Shown one piece after another: positions 22,114 to 32,369 of a stretch of 64,000 nucleotides of DNA. The notes beneath the pieces were generated by a model that was given only the letters and a program-made list of their open reading frames with translations, did no database searches and was not told where the DNA came from. Numbering within the stretch: position 1 is the stretch's first letter; the number at the start of each line of letters is the position of its first letter. The stretch is from assembly GCA_023374045.1 (NCBI GenBank), contig CM041779.1, positions 270,974,062 to 271,038,061 of the forward strand. Direction: 5' to 3'. A program made the position numbers and the translations under genes. The stretch comes from Limonium bicolor. Its lineage: Eukaryota; Streptophyta; Magnoliopsida; Caryophyllales; Plumbaginaceae.

Positions 22114-22740
22114 ATGTCTGGGGGAACAAGAGCGCGTGGTACTGGTAGAGGTGGAGGCGGTGACCCCGGCATTCCAGGAGTTGCTGAGACGGTTGCAGCC
22201 GTTCTTGCACAGCTGGGTACTCAGATAGGAGGAGCACCAGCCCACCCGCCACAGCCCAGGGAAATGAACTGGCTGAAGTCAGTTACAGAGACCCGACCAC
22301 CTACATACTCTAGGGAACCAGACCCCGTAGCTTTGGAGCGATACATTGTGGAACATGAGAAAGCATATGAAGCTTTACAGGTACCGGACGACAAGAAGGT
22401 CGCCATTGCTGCTTTCCATCTGAAGGATGCAGCCAGCACTTGGTGGAGGTTGGTCAAGGACCAGCACCTGGCTACGCCCGACTTTTCGTGGGCTGCCTTT
22501 GTAGAGTTGCTGAGAGGGAAGTACTACCCAGCTCATCTTAAGCAGAAGAAGCACCAGGAGTTCGAGACATTGACCCAGGGAGGTCTGACCGTGGATGAGT
22601 ATTACGCTCGATTCATTGGTCTGCTGGACTTCATCCCCGGTGTGGATTACTCAGAGACTGTTAAGATCGAGAAGTTCCGGGGAGGACTATTATTTCGCAT
22701 CCAGATGGCGATGGGTGCTACCCTCTACACTACCATCCAG
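22114..22740 (+). CDS. Element C gag exon 1 (capsid domain)
   Basis: 209 codons from ATG (MSGGTRARGTGRGGGGDPGI) to a CAG/GT donor, phase 0. The gag domain is complete: REMNWLKSVTETRPPTYS, FHLKDAASTWWRLVKDQH, LLRGKYYPAHLKQKKHQEF, LTVDEYYARFIGLLDFIPGV, KFRGGLLFRIQ. The Gly/Arg-rich N-terminus may bind RNA. Reading past 22740 gives only LT and a stop within the intron. It encodes the structural protein of the virus-like particle. Confidence 0.9.
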
Positions 22741-22819
22741 GTATTAACATGAAAGCCATAAATTCTTTACCTATTACAGTACCGATTAACTTCGTGAGAA
22801 CTTACCAATGAGATTTCAG
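22741..22819 (+). other. Element C gag intron 1
   Basis: 79 bp, GTATTA donor, GATTTCAG acceptor, phase 0. Shared in position with element A. Confidence 0.8.
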
Positions 22820-22959
22820 GAGTGTTATGAGGCTGCCTCGAGGACGGAGCTAATGCTCCAGACTCGGGAAGAGACTCTAGGGCCAAAGAAGAGAAAGAAC
22901 CCTGAGGGAGAGTCTGAGGGTGGAGGAGCATCTCCAGGCGAAGGCCAGAAGAAGGGAAA
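22820..22959 (+). CDS. Element C gag exon 2
   Basis: 140 nt, frame ECYEAASRTELMLQTREE then a Lys/Glu/Gly-rich linker (GPKKRKNPEGESEGGGASPG). It ends two bases into a Lys codon at the intron 2 donor. Confidence 0.8.
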
Positions 22960-23033
22960 GTAAGGACTTATCCCACTCTAAATTATTTACCATATTAAAT
23001 ATCTTACGAATGCTGACCCGAAACCTTAAACAG
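22960..23033 (+). other. Element C gag intron 2
   Basis: 74 bp, GTAAGG donor and TTAAACAG acceptor, phase 2. Element A reads through the equivalent position, so this intron is specific to C. Confidence 0.75.
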
Positions 23034-23152
23034 GAAATTCTTTCCAAAGAAAGGGCAGCAGGGTCACCAGGGAAAGAAAGGGAAAGAGCCCGTCCTTCAG
23101 TTGACCGGCCTAGCTATTGATGCTAAGCCTCTGAGATCTGCACCTCCTAAGG
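23034..23152 (+). CDS. Element C gag exon 3
   Basis: 119 nt of basic linker (KFFPKKGQQGHQGKKGKEP) ending KPLRSAPPK; the last base starts a Gly codon completed by exon 4. Colinear with the end of element A exon 2. Confidence 0.78.
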
Positions 23153-23237
23153 GTGAGAACACCTACCTCATAAATTCAAATGCAATCTTAACCTTTATAT
23201 TATCAGATTTTAACTTAAACTTAAATACTACCATCAG
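23153..23237 (+). other. Element C gag intron 3
   Basis: 85 bp, GTGAGA donor and ACCATCAG acceptor, phase 1, same position as intron 2 of element A. Confidence 0.8.
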
Positions 23238-23515
23238 GCACCGGACAGCCCCAGAGCCATTTTTACTGTAAGCATTGTGGGAAGGACCACCCTGGGGTCG
23301 ACTGCGAAGGCCGCAAAGTCGAGTGTCGGTGCTGCCACAAAGAGGGCCATAGGGAATTCGAGTGCTGGATGAACCCAGAGAGCCGTAATTACAAGCCACC
23401 AAAGAATACTCAGAAGACCTCAACTGGAGGATCTGGAGTATCACGAGGCGGTCAGGATGGCCAGACATCTACTGATGCTGGATCCCAGAAGGGCAAGGGA
23501 GTAGATAGGGCATGA
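23238..23515 (+). CDS. Element C gag exon 4 (two zinc knuckles)
   Basis: 278 nt to a TGA at 23513-23515. First finger CKHCGKDHPGVDC (one residue shorter than the canonical spacing), second CRCCHKEGHREFEC (canonical C-x2-C-x4-H-x4-C), then a Ser/Gly/Lys-rich tail. With the other exons the frame is intact over 387 codons, without a stop or shift. This nucleocapsid part would bind genomic RNA. Confidence 0.85.
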
Positions 23516-23758
23516 GTACCCTAACTCCATGAGACCGCTGGTGGAAGACTTTGCTTACTTTCTATGTACTTACCTTGGATGTTAGACAAAGACTTGTTAT
23601 AAGTATGCGGGAGTGTGTCATTGACCACTCACCTTTTGTGTAAGACTTTGGAATTAGTTGTGTGTACTCAGTACCAATAAGCTTTAAACCTTGACGGAAA
23701 ATTTATAAACAGGATGTTAATGCTTACATTATCATGTAGCCTATACTCTATGACGCAG
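23516..23758 (+). other. Element C post-gag non-coding segment up to D
   Basis: No long frame. Several short stops follow the gag TGA. It ends in the duplicated target CGCAG (23754-23758) at the left edge of D. Element A has AlkB and pol after the equivalent point; nothing similar is seen here. Confidence 0.6.
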
Positions 23759-24466
23759 TGTAACGCCCCTATTAACCATAAATACAGCGGAAATAAAACT
23801 CTAAGGCGATTACAGACCATCGGGTTCCAAACACCCGGCACCAAACCTCACCAATTACAACTTACAATCTACAAAAGCTACGGTCTGAACTCGAGAAAAA
23901 CTTAACACAAACATAATAGAAATTAAACACATTAACTCTCCACAAAACCTAGTCCCATCCCAAACGCTCATTCTCTTCGTGGCCACCTGTAAATCAATTC
24001 GTACCTGCAAGATGAAACCAAGCAGCCCACCCCAAAAGGGGCGGGTCAGTTCCCTGGAATGGAACTGGTACAATTCTCCAAAAACAAACTTATAAAACAT
24101 AACTCTTCAAAATAAACAGTAACATGAAAACAAACTCTTAAAAGTAAAACAGAGATAAAGCACTTCCAAACAATCAAGTTAAAGAGAAAAGGAAACAAGA
24201 CAAAGATAGAGATAGAGAACTTCCAAAACAAGTCATCCACTTAAGTAGTCACACCACATAGTTAGTAAGCATCCATTGTTGATGTTAGAACCAAATCTGG
24301 TTAAGAAGAGGAAGACTTAAGTAGTCACAAAGGACTAGGAGTGACATTAATATCCATAACCCGTGGTAGACAGTTTATGTCTCCACCATTTCAGAAGATG
24401 ATTCCCATAGACCAAATATACTCAAGAGTGGAATAAACCAATTGGAAGAGATGGCCCCCACCGCCA

Positions 24467-24583
24467 GTCAGTTGCCACAAGGGCGAGGTAAACAGACCTC
24501 CGCTGTCAGTTGCCACAAAGGGCGAGGTAAACAGACCTCCGCTGTCAGTTGCCACAAAGGGCGAGGTATAGCAGACCTCCGCT
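24467..24583. repeat. 39-bp tandem repeat, three copies, in D
   Basis: Unit starts GTCAGTTGCCACAAAGGGCG and ends ACCTCCGCT; copies are about 38, 39 and 40 bp with indels of one base. Near the sense 3' end of the LTR. Confidence 0.9.
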
Positions 24584-24678
24584 GCCACCGACCCGTTCTC
24601 AGTCATCGGTGAAAAGTGTGTGCACCACTTAAATAAATAATCCATACTCAGTACCAAGATTAACATTTCCCATATTCC

Positions 24679-24764
24679 CATCAGATTTTTAACTGCACGA
24701 GAGCAATACCAAAACACTCAGTCCTACAGAGTGCAGAGGCGTAAACCCTCAACAATTAATATCC
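24679..24764 (-). repeat. Shared ~80-bp motif, copy 1 in D
   Basis: Sense strand contains GCACTCTGTAGGACTGAGTG, a CACTC/GAGTG hairpin, then TTTTGGTATTGC. The same block occurs at 24882-24973 in D, in C (31088-31175) and in B (47108-47185), always in the element's sense orientation. Confidence 0.85.
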
Positions 24765-24881
24765 AATAGAAAGAATCCATTCCAAATAAGGCTGATCAAA
24801 CTCGACTCATGGATGAAACAATACCCATAGTCCAAAGGAAGAATTTACCAATACCAAATATTTTCCTATATTCCCAGTTAC

Positions 24882-24973
24882 CCCACTAGATCATTAACTG
24901 CACCAGAGCAATACCAAAACACTCAGTCCTACAGAGTGCAGAAGCGTAAACCCTAGGCAGTTAATATCTAGTG
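24882..24973 (-). repeat. Shared ~80-bp motif, copy 2 in D
   Basis: Second copy about 200 bp from the first, also ending at a sequence like CACTAGATCATTA found in the B and C copies. The spacing suggests a local duplication. Confidence 0.85.
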
Positions 24974-25099
24974 AAACAACTAGATAGGAGGAACCAATAA
25001 CCAAGGAAGTTTCACATATAGGCTCAGTTAGTCACAACAAGCTCAGTTAGTCACACAACAGTTTCATTTTGAAATCCATTCAAGATCAGTTGGTGTTCC

Positions 25100-25308
25100 A
25101 AAACATTCCATAAAGTCCATCAGCAAAAGTATCGAGTACGAGAAATCGTACAAAACATTCCATAAGGTCCAAAACACAACAAGCTGAGTACGAGAAATCG
25201 TACAAAACATTCCATAAAGTCCAAAACACGTCAAGCTGAGTACGAGAAATCGTACAAAACATTCCATAGAGTCCAAAACACAACAAGCTGAGTACGAGAA
25301 ATCGTACC
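25100..25308. repeat. 52-bp tandem repeat with a hairpin, about four copies, in D
   Basis: Each unit contains GTACGAGAAATCGTAC, a perfect 6-bp stem with a 4-base loop, and AAAACATTCCATA. Copies differ by single bases. Confidence 0.88.
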
Positions 25309-28300
25309 TGGGTAACGTTGTAGCAGTTCTAATCTACTTGCGCAAACAATCAACAGTACTCTGAAGAATATTAAAGGTAGTCTATCATCAATCACTTGTA
25401 GCCCACGTTAAACTTAAATAAACTCCTCACTGTTATTTCTAAGTCTCAATTGTCCTTTAAGCCCTCACTTAAATGCTAAGAATAACCTTTGACTTGTCTT
25501 AGAATGTTGTATAACTCAAGGTTGTAAGACCAAGGAATGTATTTTATTAACACTTGTTAATTGTTCCACCCTTATCCACTTTACCCATACCTAACCATAA
25601 CTCTCACATTAAAGACCTTTATAACATAAGTGCATTATACGTTATTCAATCAATCTTAGAATTTCAATAACAATTCTTAAGCTCAATACTTTTATTCTTA
25701 GGACATACATCGTGTTATGACCAACGATGGGTTTATCTTAGAATACTATACTGTTATTTCACAATTTATTGACTATGTATCTTTATCAATATCTACTAGA
25801 TAATCCATTATAACTAAGTCTTCCCCCTTAACTTAATTAAGATCTACATCCCGTATACTGAAATCGTAGTGTTGTAGATGCATTTTAGTATAACTTATTT
25901 GAGCTACTAAACTCAATTATCTTATCTTTAGTTCAGAAGGGCCTTTAATTACAACTATCTATTAATCTTGTCATAAGTTGTTAAATTACTTTTCATCTTG
26001 AAATAACCATATTATAATTAACTTAGACTCATAGAACTCTTACATTTAGTATCCACAGGGTATATTATTTACTTTATCATAACTATAATAAGGTGTTTTA
26101 AGATAACCTTTTATGTATCCTTACTTACATTTAATTTCCTAAATGTTCTATTTTTACACACATTCCCTCCATAGGCTATGTATAAACCCTTTATATTAAA
26201 CTTCGTTAAACTCAAGTCTTAAATACATTTTATATTGTTTACAAAACCTAAAGTTTCAAAAGAATAACTTAATAAATTAATTTCCTTTATTGTATTCAGG
26301 ATGGACATTATATCTTAGCATGAGGTAGAATTTATCAAAAAATTAAATTCTGGTTCGTAAGTGAAATTGTCAATTACTTAATAAGATAATATATTCTGAA
26401 CAATCTCCATACCTTATATTCAAATGACACATTAATATTTCCAGTGTCAAAAGGTAAATCAATATAATCTCTTATGTAACCCAGTTTCATCAAATTAAAG
26501 GTTTAAAGATTTTAAGTATCTAATTTCTATTTACAAACCTCCTTATAAATTCTAACTACTAAATACATTACTTAACTATAAACTCACATCCTGAATATTG
26601 GTGTTAAATGTATTTATATGGCTTAACTAGTTGTAAGAAACTTAAGGATTATTATTTAGATTAAATTCCTAATCATAGTTTAATGTAGTTTTATATCATA
26701 ATCCCTTTTAATGATTTTATCTTAAAATATTAAGTTATTACTCAATACTATAAATATTAAGAAATAATTAAATCTAGACTTATTTATCCTCTTCACATTT
26801 AGATGTACAAGTAACTCATTTATTTTACTATTGTTTATATAATAAGAACATTTAAATGTAAAGTATTTCATTCATTTTATTATTAATTATATAATAAGAT
26901 CTATTTGTGTAACCCTTTATGTAGACCAATTACAAATATTCCTAAATTTCAACTTATTAATTTCTTAACCAAATTATAAATTTACATTGTGGTTATTGAC
27001 TAAATAAATACATGTGTTTAAATACGGTTTATATAAATCTTAGAAACTCAAAGATAACTAAAAACTCAACCTATAACCATAAATTAATACCACCTCATAT
27101 AATATTCTTTTATTAGTATCATGTAGAGGTTTAGTTTAACTCATTAATTCCTTCATATTATATTTTCTATAAGGTATTTTATTCCTTTTATTTATTTATT
27201 TATCGTATATATATATATATCCTTCCTATTACATTTCTCACAAGGAATGCTATTTCCTTTATCTATTTTTATTGTATTTATATACATATATAAATATATA
27301 TATCTACATACATTAAGATTTATCCAGAACATTCTTTAAGAAATTCTATTGTATTTAATTATATTTAATATCTCTTAGACATATCCACAACTGATTTATG
27401 GTTTATAAAATAAAATATTTCCCTTAGTTTTAGTTAAACATATTAGCTTCCATATTATATATAATAAATAAAATGTAGTTTAGTTAAATTCCTTGATTTA
27501 ATATAAGTTTCTATTTATTTCTCTCATATAAATATATATATAATATATGTAACAATTTTTACTTCACTTAAAGTTAATACCCAAAATATTTATAAACATA
27601 CTGTATTAAATGTTAATTAGTCTTATTATATTTTCCCCAACCTATAAAGTTCATTAATCAACTATACTTTAATTTTTGATTACATTAAAAATATATTATA
27701 AGTTATTCTTATGAAAAACTCACAAACCCAATTTTTAAAACCTTTTCCCGTTGCCCAAAAATTCCCAAACTTAATATACAGTAACTATAACATTTTAGAC
27801 ATATTATAAAATTTTTATTTCATAAACATATCTTTTAATTTAGCCAAATAATTCTAGAAAACCCGTAACTTGTAAAAATCATAACTTATGTTTAAAAACT
27901 CCAAAACCGTAATAATTTACATCAAAATAAACTACATAAAATAAGGAATCTATGGTTAAAATTTTAAGTCAAAATACATTCGGGAAGATATTTAAATTAA
28001 CCCAACAAGTTAAGACCATTTACTGGAATTTATTAAAACCCTTTTAAACAAATTCTGGAATGTTTTAATCTCGGCCGTCCAATCTCTTAAATCGAGATCG
28101 GACGGCTCCTGTACGTCGAGTTCATCAGCGAGCTCACCTCTACCCCCGAGTACTAAATCGTTAATTTCTCCTAATCCACAGAACGAAATTGAGTGATTTT
28201 TGTTTCTATGGATTCGTAATCAAATTTCGGTTCTATTGGTACCGATTTCCCCAATTTTAATACAGTATACACCAAGATTCGAAACTGAATCGAGAGTTAG

Positions 28301-29517
28301 GTTTTTATTTCGGTACAGAATAAAATCGAATGCAATTCCTCCAAATTCTCCTAGCCTAACACGAAATTGACTAAATTGGCACATGGGTTAGGTCGACAAT
28401 GAAGTATAGATTAGCAACAACGGAAGAATTTGAGGAAACACTCACCGGATTTGCAATATCGGAGGAGAATTCGAGAACGGGTTCTGGAAAAACTCGAACT
28501 TCCGATCAGTTCGTGAAGCCAACTTCGAGGATCTATAAGTTATTGTACAGATCGATTTAGGCTTTGTTAATTGGCTCAATAGAAAGATGAAACGTAGCTC
28601 TACACATTGATAACTAGAACTAATCCTAACTCGCACCATACAAAAAGATTTCGAAGTTACAAAACACGAGTTTACCTCTCTGTTTCGGTGTTATTTTATG
28701 TGCTGTTGAGACCGAAACTTTAGACCTCTATATCTCCCAACTGGTTGCGATTCAGACTTGGGCATAAACACGAAAGTTGTAGAGGGATTAGAGATCTTTA
28801 CAACGAGCTAAAGAAATCGAATTTTGGTTGATTAAAGAAGAAGTTATGATCGACGCAAGTTACCTGAAAACGAAGGAAATTCTGGAATTCTGGAAACAGT
28901 CTCGCAAGGTGGCTACTTTGGCTCGATTTTCCGGTTGACTCAGATAGATCTAGGGTTTGTATGAGTAATGGTTGAAAAGAGGAATCGTAGGAGAAGAGAG
29001 TGGTGAAGACGGCATGGAAAAATATTGAGATATGTAAAAGTTATAGCCGTCTAAAGTTAGGGCTAAGCAAGGGAATTCGGTTACGAAAATCTGGGAAGAA
29101 ATCGGCTAAGTGTGAGCGACCCCTTACAGAGTGACACGTGGCATCTCTTAAAATTTTGATTCAAAACTTCAATCTAGCATAACTTTGGCTAGGATGATCC
29201 GTTTTTGACGTTCTTTTTATCGATCTTCATGGTTTTTCATAACCTATTTATTGGTATAGGTTTCATGGCCTGGTTTGACCATTCTCAAAAAGTCAACTCT
29301 AGCAAGGCTTAATAAGCTTTAAGGTTTCTAGAATTTTATATTGACTTTTATATTTCAAAACAATGTTCCAACACTTCCCAAAATCTTTATAATATATATG
29401 GAGTGTTTAATAATTTTCCCAAGATTTATTGACTTATAAATCTTATTATTAAATTCATAATACTATACAATAATATATAATAATTAGGAGAAAACCCCTA
29501 AATAAAATTTCACAACC

Positions 29518-29591
29518 CCATATAATAATTTAATATTCATAATTCCATATAATAATTTAATATTCATAATTCCATATAATAATTTAATACT
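29518..29591. repeat. AT-rich 28-bp tandem repeat in D
   Basis: Units of CCATATAATAATTTAATATT plus CATAATT, about 2.6 copies, close to the sense 5' end of the LTR. Confidence 0.8.
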
Positions 29592-31087
29592 TAATAGTAT
29601 TATTAAAGGTTTAATAAAAGAAATCCCCTAAATTAATTTAAATTAATTTAGGGGTATTTCACGCAGAGCCAATGAGACTGGGAATTACTGAACCAGAATT
29701 TCCACCTGCATGGCGCACTTGCTATTGCAAGCGCTATGACAAGAAAACCACTGAAATTTCTATCTGCCTCGTGCACTTGCTACAGCAAGTGCAGCGACAG
29801 CAACAGCTACTGCAAATGCAACTGCAACAACTACTACTTTTTTTCTTTTATAAAAAAAATGCTTTTCAAACTTTTTCATTCAAACCTTGAGATTAGAAAC
29901 CTATGCAACCTTGGAAGGACCGTTAGTCCAACCACTGCAACTGGATAAATGATACAGCCACTGTGATTGTAAACTATACCAGTTTAATTGTTTGGAAATT
30001 TTCAGGAAGGGCTTATTAGCCAAATACCATCAGTGTATACCCGCATTTAATGCTAATCACTATTAGTGATGAATATGCAGTCCTTATGGACAAGCATGCC
30101 CTTTGTAGATGCACCACCGTCAGTGAGGATGAGTGGGAAGTGTAGAGCCAAGTTGCTCAAGCTATTATGCAATCTGCAATATATCCTATTAAACGGATGA
30201 GGGAATGAATATGAACTATGGATGAGTTGTGATCATGAATAAACAGGGAGAAAAGGAATATGTGTTGTACTCAATAAGATCAAAAAAAAAGGAGAAACGA
30301 GTTTGCTAATATAGCACGGATTTTACTTACACCGAGTTGAATAATACTAGTCTATGATAAAATTACCACTGATGCCACCAGGGCAATAGCACTTATTACA
30401 GGATAACTGATAACATGAATTGTTAGACAAAAAAAAAAGAAGCAAAGCAAAATGAAGACAACAAAAAGAAGAGAAAAAAAAGGATATCCATCAAAGGGAG
30501 ATTGACAGCAGAATACTTCACAACAACCGTGTGACAGACATTACCGGTTTACTAAACGAGACATGGGACGACCGCACTCCGTTAGGAGCATGTGGGCCTG
30601 ACAGACTTATTTATGAGTTAGTCGGGTAAGTAGTAATGTATCAGTACGGTACCCCATGCAAGTAGACAAGTAGTGTTAGGAACACGAGAAGTAGTCAACT
30701 CCGTACTACGGACAGTAAGACATATTACCTCGAAGATGGACGAGAAGAGCCGCAGTTAAACCAACGGGCTAGGAAAAAAAAAGGGAACCTTCAACAGAGA
30801 ACAGTGGACAGTATACAGAGAAGACAAAGGAACAGTTCAAGGACAGGAAAACCAAAAAAAAAGAAACAGGAAAACCCATTATGGACGAAAAATATGTAGA
30901 ACCCTCATAAGGATCGAGCAAACGCTTGCAATCCAGAGGAAATCTACCAGACGATATGGACATAAACGCGTGACTACGCGAGGATAAAAGACAAAGCTAT
31001 ATAATAGCAAATACCTTAAGCAAGGAACAGTGGATTTGGAATGTACCACTCACAGGATAATTCGCACATTTTATCTGTTGACTCATG

Positions 31088-31175
31088 AGATATTAGCTGC
31101 TGAGAGTTTACGCCTCTGCACTCTGTAGGACTGAGTGTTTTGGTATTGCACTTGTGCAGTTATTAATCTAGTGGG
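31088..31175 (+). repeat. Shared ~80-bp motif in element C
   Basis: Sense copy with TTTACGCCTCTGCACTCTGT and GGACTGAGTGTTTTGGTATT, followed by a block matching CTAGTGGG. Confidence 0.85.
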
Positions 31176-31683
31176 AATACAGGAAGATGCAATGGATATC
31201 AACACGAGTGTGTATAAAAAAAAAGGAGAACTACAACAGTGTATTACTCCGGAACAAAACACCAGGAGACATGGATGACAAACATCATCTTTGTGAACAT
31301 ATAGGCTGGTACGTCTTAGTATTACAAGACAAGTGCAAAGAGCACTAAGTACTAACAATAGCCAATGTCAGATTACACCTCAAGCTGAATATCAGTGAGA
31401 GAAGACACACGCAAATATGCTAGTGATCCAAATGAGTGGATTCACAACAATATAAAAAAAGAGGCAAACCGAGCCTATATTCATGGGTCTGCACCTCATA
31501 CGGAGCGAGTGGGCCCATTAGAGAGCACAAATAGAGTAGTGCCTCACCCTTTTATGTATTGTGGAGCCCCAGAAGGGCTAAAGTCATACCCGTCTCTCTG
31601 ATTTGAGGATAATCCACGAGTTGGTGAACTCTTTGAGAGCCAAGTATCCAGCGCTCCTTGTTGAGCGGTTGTTGTATACTTGT

Positions 31684-31725
31684 GGGGTACGGGGGCGTAA
31701 CCCTTTTTAAGGGGGGTAGAGCCTC
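31684..31725 (+). other. Second (upstream) polypurine tract of element C
   Basis: GGGTACGGGGGCGTAACCC forms a hairpin followed by TTTTTAAGGGGGGTAGAG, nearly the same as the true PPT 640 bp downstream. Confidence 0.6.
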
Positions 31726-31763
31726 TTGGCCGTGCACATGTGTGCACTAAGTTTTGTTTGTTT

Positions 31764-31875
31764 AGTATGCATTGCATACAAAGAATTGGTGGTGTGCAGG
31801 GCATACGAGGTTTGTTTGTTTAGTATGCATGGCATACAGTGAATTATTTAGTATGCATGACATACAGTGAATTGG
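31764..31875. repeat. GTATGCAT/GCATAC palindromic repeats in element C
   Basis: Three copies of TTTAGTATGCATNGCATACA, each a near-perfect palindrome, spaced irregularly. Confidence 0.75.
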
Positions 31876-32356
31876 TTTTGTTGGTTATGGTTGGTACGCG
31901 GGGCGTGCGTTGTTTGGTTGTTTGTGTGTGATGTACACTTGTATGTACGTATCTTACGAGATACCTGTATGAATGTTGTGTTTACACCATGTGTGTAACA
32001 CTTTTCTTATGATATTTGTGATATGTATTCATATTGCTTTATAGAATGATTACATATGGTATCGCCTAGATACGAAATGAATCATTAGATATGGAAAGTG
32101 GAACGATGATAGGTTATGGACACCTCAGGAAGGTTGTCAGAGCTTGTAGAACTGATAGGGATTAATGGTGCTGATGGATCACCTATATCCATATATGATT
32201 GAAATAACGCCACAACGTGATGGCTATGTGTTGTATAAGCGCAATACAATGTGTGTAAATGATATATCACATAGATATACATTATGGGAACAATGGGTAG
32301 TTATACATTTATATACTTACCTATTTGATTAAGAGACTTCGGGATGAAGTTTTTTT

Positions 32357-32369
32357 AAGGGGGGTAGAT
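32357..32369 (+). other. Element C polypurine tract
   Basis: AAGGGGGGTAGAT directly before the 3' LTR start TGAAATACCCC at 32370. Confidence 0.9.

Larger units (their letters stand above)
23759..29661 (-). mobile_element. Element D: probable solo LTR in element C
   Basis: TGTAACGCCCC at the left and GGGGTATTTCA at the right, flanked by perfect 5-bp duplications CGCAG (23754-23758, 29662-29666). By the shared LTR ends the sense strand is minus. No internal PBS, PPT or coding region was seen, so unequal recombination between two LTRs is the simplest origin. At 5.9 kb it is the longest LTR here. It has three tandem-repeat zones and much AT-rich sequence. Confidence 0.8.
29667..32356 (+). other. 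Element C non-coding internal module
   Basis: No coding frame above background in 2.7 kb. Landmarks: two ACTTGC/GCAAG hairpins (about 29710-29732 and 29772-29796), a block at 30562-30710 (GGGACGACCGCACTC, GGGCCTGACA, AGTAGTCAACTCCGT), the shared ~80-bp motif (31088-31175), a hairpin plus G-tract at 31684-31725 and GTATGC repeats at 31764-31875. All but the last recur in the same order in element B. It holds oligo-A tracts and no host gene. Confidence 0.7.

Noticed and set aside
24467..25308. CRISPR-like array in D
   Set aside because: These are directly adjacent tandem repeats with no unique spacers, in a plant LTR.
28131..28160. TCTACCCCC in D as an internal PPT
   Set aside because: It is not followed by an LTR start and lacks the AAGGGGGG context, so it does not argue against D being a solo LTR.
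31544..31804. Overlapping minus-strand ORFs of 61-86 codons in element C
   Set aside because: They overlap the second polypurine tract and palindromic repeats, antisense to the element, without recognisable domains.
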